DNA from: Chromera velia
Taxonomy: Eukaryota; Sar; Chromeraceae
DNA length: 62,890 nt
Direction of reading: 5' to 3'
Assembly: GCA_018398765.1 (NCBI GenBank)
Contig: JAHBMJ010005779.1
Span: forward strand, 61,153-124,042
Part shown: positions 61,120-62,890 of the stretch, one piece after another
Position numbering within the stretch: position 1 is the stretch's first letter
Layout: each line of letters opens with the position of its first letter
Notes under the pieces: generated by a model
The model's database searches: none
The model's input: only the letters and a program-made list of their open reading frames with translations
What the model was told of the DNA's origin: nothing
Translations under genes and position numbers: made by a program

Positions 61120-62437
61120 ACGAAGCGTCCGTGCAGAACGAAGAGGCCGATAATGACGATGTAGATGTGGTGCGTGTAGATGAAGGCCTCGAACTTCTTT
61201 GTGCGGATTGTTGGCATCGCTGTCAGAAACATCAGACCTGCATGAGGCAGTGATGGAACATCCATCAATCCATCACGAGGGAGGCCAGCCAAGAAGGATT
61301 GATCAATTGATTGATCCACGATCGAGAGAGAGGAGAGAGGGGGCGGCATCACATGAGCGAGCGTGACTTCCATCCCATGAGCGAGCGTGACTTCCATCCA
61401 TCATCCGCTTGCATCCATCCATCCATCGCGATGATGCATTAGTCAACTGAACACTCGATCGAAGGACGGATCAATCGAGGACACACAGAGACAGTGAGTG
61501 CAACAGCCGGTAGGTAAATTCCATACTGTGTCGTTGAAACTGAATTCGGAAAAGAAAACAATTCGACGGAATCGGGTGCTCAACGGACTTTCCTCTGGAG
61601 AGCAAAGACAAGACGTACAGAAGCAGGAGATCATGCATGAAAAAACCCATTCTTCAAGAATTGGACTCTCTCGACATCTTTCTGACCGGAGGACATCGAG
61701 AGAGAGAACGGTTTTCCTCTTGCAAGAGGATCGAGACAAACAGAGAAAGAGAAGTACCGCAAAAGAAGGGAGAAGAGACGCACCAAAGGCGACTAAGAGT
61801 CCAGCGCCCGTGATTGAGATCTCTGTTGCAAGCAGATGCTGGTACCTTGGGAGGAGGTCCAATTTGTTGTGGGAAGCCTCATTCCATATCTGCATACACT
61901 CATTCATTCACCCGTTTATATGCATGCACACATCTATTCATTGATACATTCATGCACGTTAATGTCTTCATTGAACTACTTGCTCGCCCGGTGACTCGTG
62001 GCTAAAAACGGCTTCATCGAGCCTCTCGCAAAACAATCTGAAAGGTTGCGAAAAACTGTTTTCTTTCGAGAAGCACTAGAAAGAAATCTTCTTTTCACAC
62101 ACACCGCACCATTACTTCGCTTGATCGAATCGGTGGAAAAGAATCCACTTCTTGATCGGAGAGGTTTCAAACCCTTCCCTTGCCAGCTCAGTTGTCCTCT
62201 GCGCTCTGTATATGGGTCCAAAATGCCAACGTTTGAAAAAAGAAAAGAGCTTCTTCCTCCAAAATACCCACACACATACAACCCATCTACCGGCCGACCG
62301 AACAAACAAACGGACCAACCCGACCCACCTCCACGTCCTCCAGAGACGAGATAACCATGTAGGATCCCAGGAGGTGTGCTGCTGCGTGCATGAGGCCGAA
62401 GAACACCACCACGTACGAGACCGACATGTGCACCTGC
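58208..62437 (-). CDS. NADPH oxidase / ferric reductase family flavocytochrome, 5' end outside or unresolved
   Basis: Exons in coding order: 62329-62437, 61784-61889, 61122-61237, 60532-60653, 60216-60303, 59748-59864, 59240-59451 and 58208-58934. The visible part is about 532 residues, close to a whole NOX core. Membrane haem-binding helices include HMSVSYVVVFFGLMHAAAH and FIYTHHIYIVI, with paired histidines. The FAD-binding site is WHPFSL after YKAGQ, and NADPH-binding motifs are DGPFGAPA, VGAGTGMAPF and, near the C terminus, FGRPNF and VYICAGQRI (CAG where CGP is usual). Such enzymes pass electrons from NADPH across a membrane to O2 or Fe(III). No EF-hand is seen. The first exon(s) lie in 62438-62890 or beyond. 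Confidence 0.85.
61081..61112. repeat. (GA)n microsatellite near an oxidase-gene donor
   Basis: A GA run of about 16 units beginning roughly ten bases into the intron after exon 61122-61237. Confidence 0.9.
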
Positions 62438-62747
62438 CTGCAGAAAGAAATGCATGGACGGAAGGGAAAGGAAGGGAGGACGTTCACACTGATCAACGGC
62501 AGCTTTTCCACGTCACCTCAAACAAGCGCAAGGAAACGTAGCAGTCCAGCACTCCCCAACCTTCTCGACTCTTAACTTTTTGGACCTTCTCTGCTGAACA
62601 ATGAAAGAAGGGGAAAGCATTCCACGCCATGAAAATCAAAGCATTCCCTCGCTTCGGAGCATATCTACCGACGTGGAAGGCTTTTCTCTCCTCTTTATTT
62701 TCCTCTATTGTGCTGTCTAAGGCTATGCAACAGGAACGCAGACACCA

Positions 62748-62872
62748 GACAGAAAAGGACAACTGCCAAAAGAGGCCAGACAAATACAAAAAACAGCAGA
62801 GAAACGCAGATACCTGACAGAAAAAGATAACTGCTGAAAAAGCCCAGACAAATGCAAAAAACAGCAGACCCC
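62748..62872. repeat. Tandem duplication of a ~68-bp unit at the right edge
   Basis: The unit starts GACAGAAAA(G/A)GA and contains CAGACAAAT(A/G)CAAAAAACAGCAGA. Two diverged copies lie head to tail, the second being cut by the terminal C run. Confidence 0.75.
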
Positions 62873-62890
62873 CTCCCCCCCCCCCCCCCC
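62873..62890. other. Poly-C at the window end
   Basis: The sequence ends in an almost pure C run, as at the N-bearing runs at 6571 and 8889. It probably marks a contig break. Confidence 0.6.

Overview
This window is nuclear DNA from an intron-rich eukaryote. The best fit is a photosynthetic alveolate, most likely a chromerid such as Chromera velia; this is inference, not a database match. The grounds are: genes with many introns whose acceptors usually read TGCAG; a PP2C with a signal peptide followed by an A/F junction as in secondary-plastid presequences; a short-chain dehydrogenase of the chlorophyll-b-reductase (NOL/NYC1) type; clusters of TGCATGC, a motif known as an ApiAP2 site in apicomplexans; and gene islands separated by AT-rich, transposon-filled spacers. 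I see no rRNA, no confident tRNA and no CRISPR.

Layout. 1-2.4 kb: promoter-like edge and an intronless TUTase/poly(A)-polymerase-like gene. 2.4-5.7 kb: spacer with a foldback MITE that has a target duplication and three copies of a ~260-bp repeat. 5.7-12.85 kb (minus): a 16-exon SCYL1-like pseudokinase, divergently paired with a 2237-codon coiled-coil gene (13.7-22.6 kb, plus). 23.7-32.5 kb: a 44-bp terminal inverted repeat pair enclosing a decayed LINE (coiled-coil ORF1, AP endonuclease, reverse transcriptase, zinc knuckle). 32.8-33.8 kb: a non-autonomous hAT element with a perfect 8-bp target duplication. 34.9-37.8 kb (minus): an unrecognised small membrane/coiled-coil gene. 39.4-41.5 kb (plus): the NOL/NYC1-like dehydrogenase. 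42.5-43.6 kb (minus): PP2C, divergent from 44.2-48.5 kb (plus): non-phosphorylating glyceraldehyde-3-phosphate dehydrogenase (GAPN). 51.6-56.5 kb (minus): an unrecognised membrane protein. 58.2-62.4 kb (minus): an NADPH-oxidase/ferric-reductase gene whose 5' end is not in the window.

Functionally the genes are unrelated housekeeping and organelle genes: Golgi-ER traffic (SCYL1), RNA tailing, NADPH supply (GAPN), NADPH use by a haem/FAD oxidase, plastid-type enzymes. They do not form one pathway. The most unusual signals are a splice-donor style GTNNGTC that grows into GTCN tandem arrays, a LINE whose reading frame is kept over ~7 kb while stops accumulate, tryptophan/acidic motifs at the SCYL1 C terminus, and a chlorophyll-b-reductase-like enzyme in a lineage thought to lack chlorophyll b. 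Exon borders below were placed by hand from GT/AG sites and phase agreement. A poly-C run containing an N (6571-6590) breaks the SCYL1 frame by one base and is probably an assembly error.
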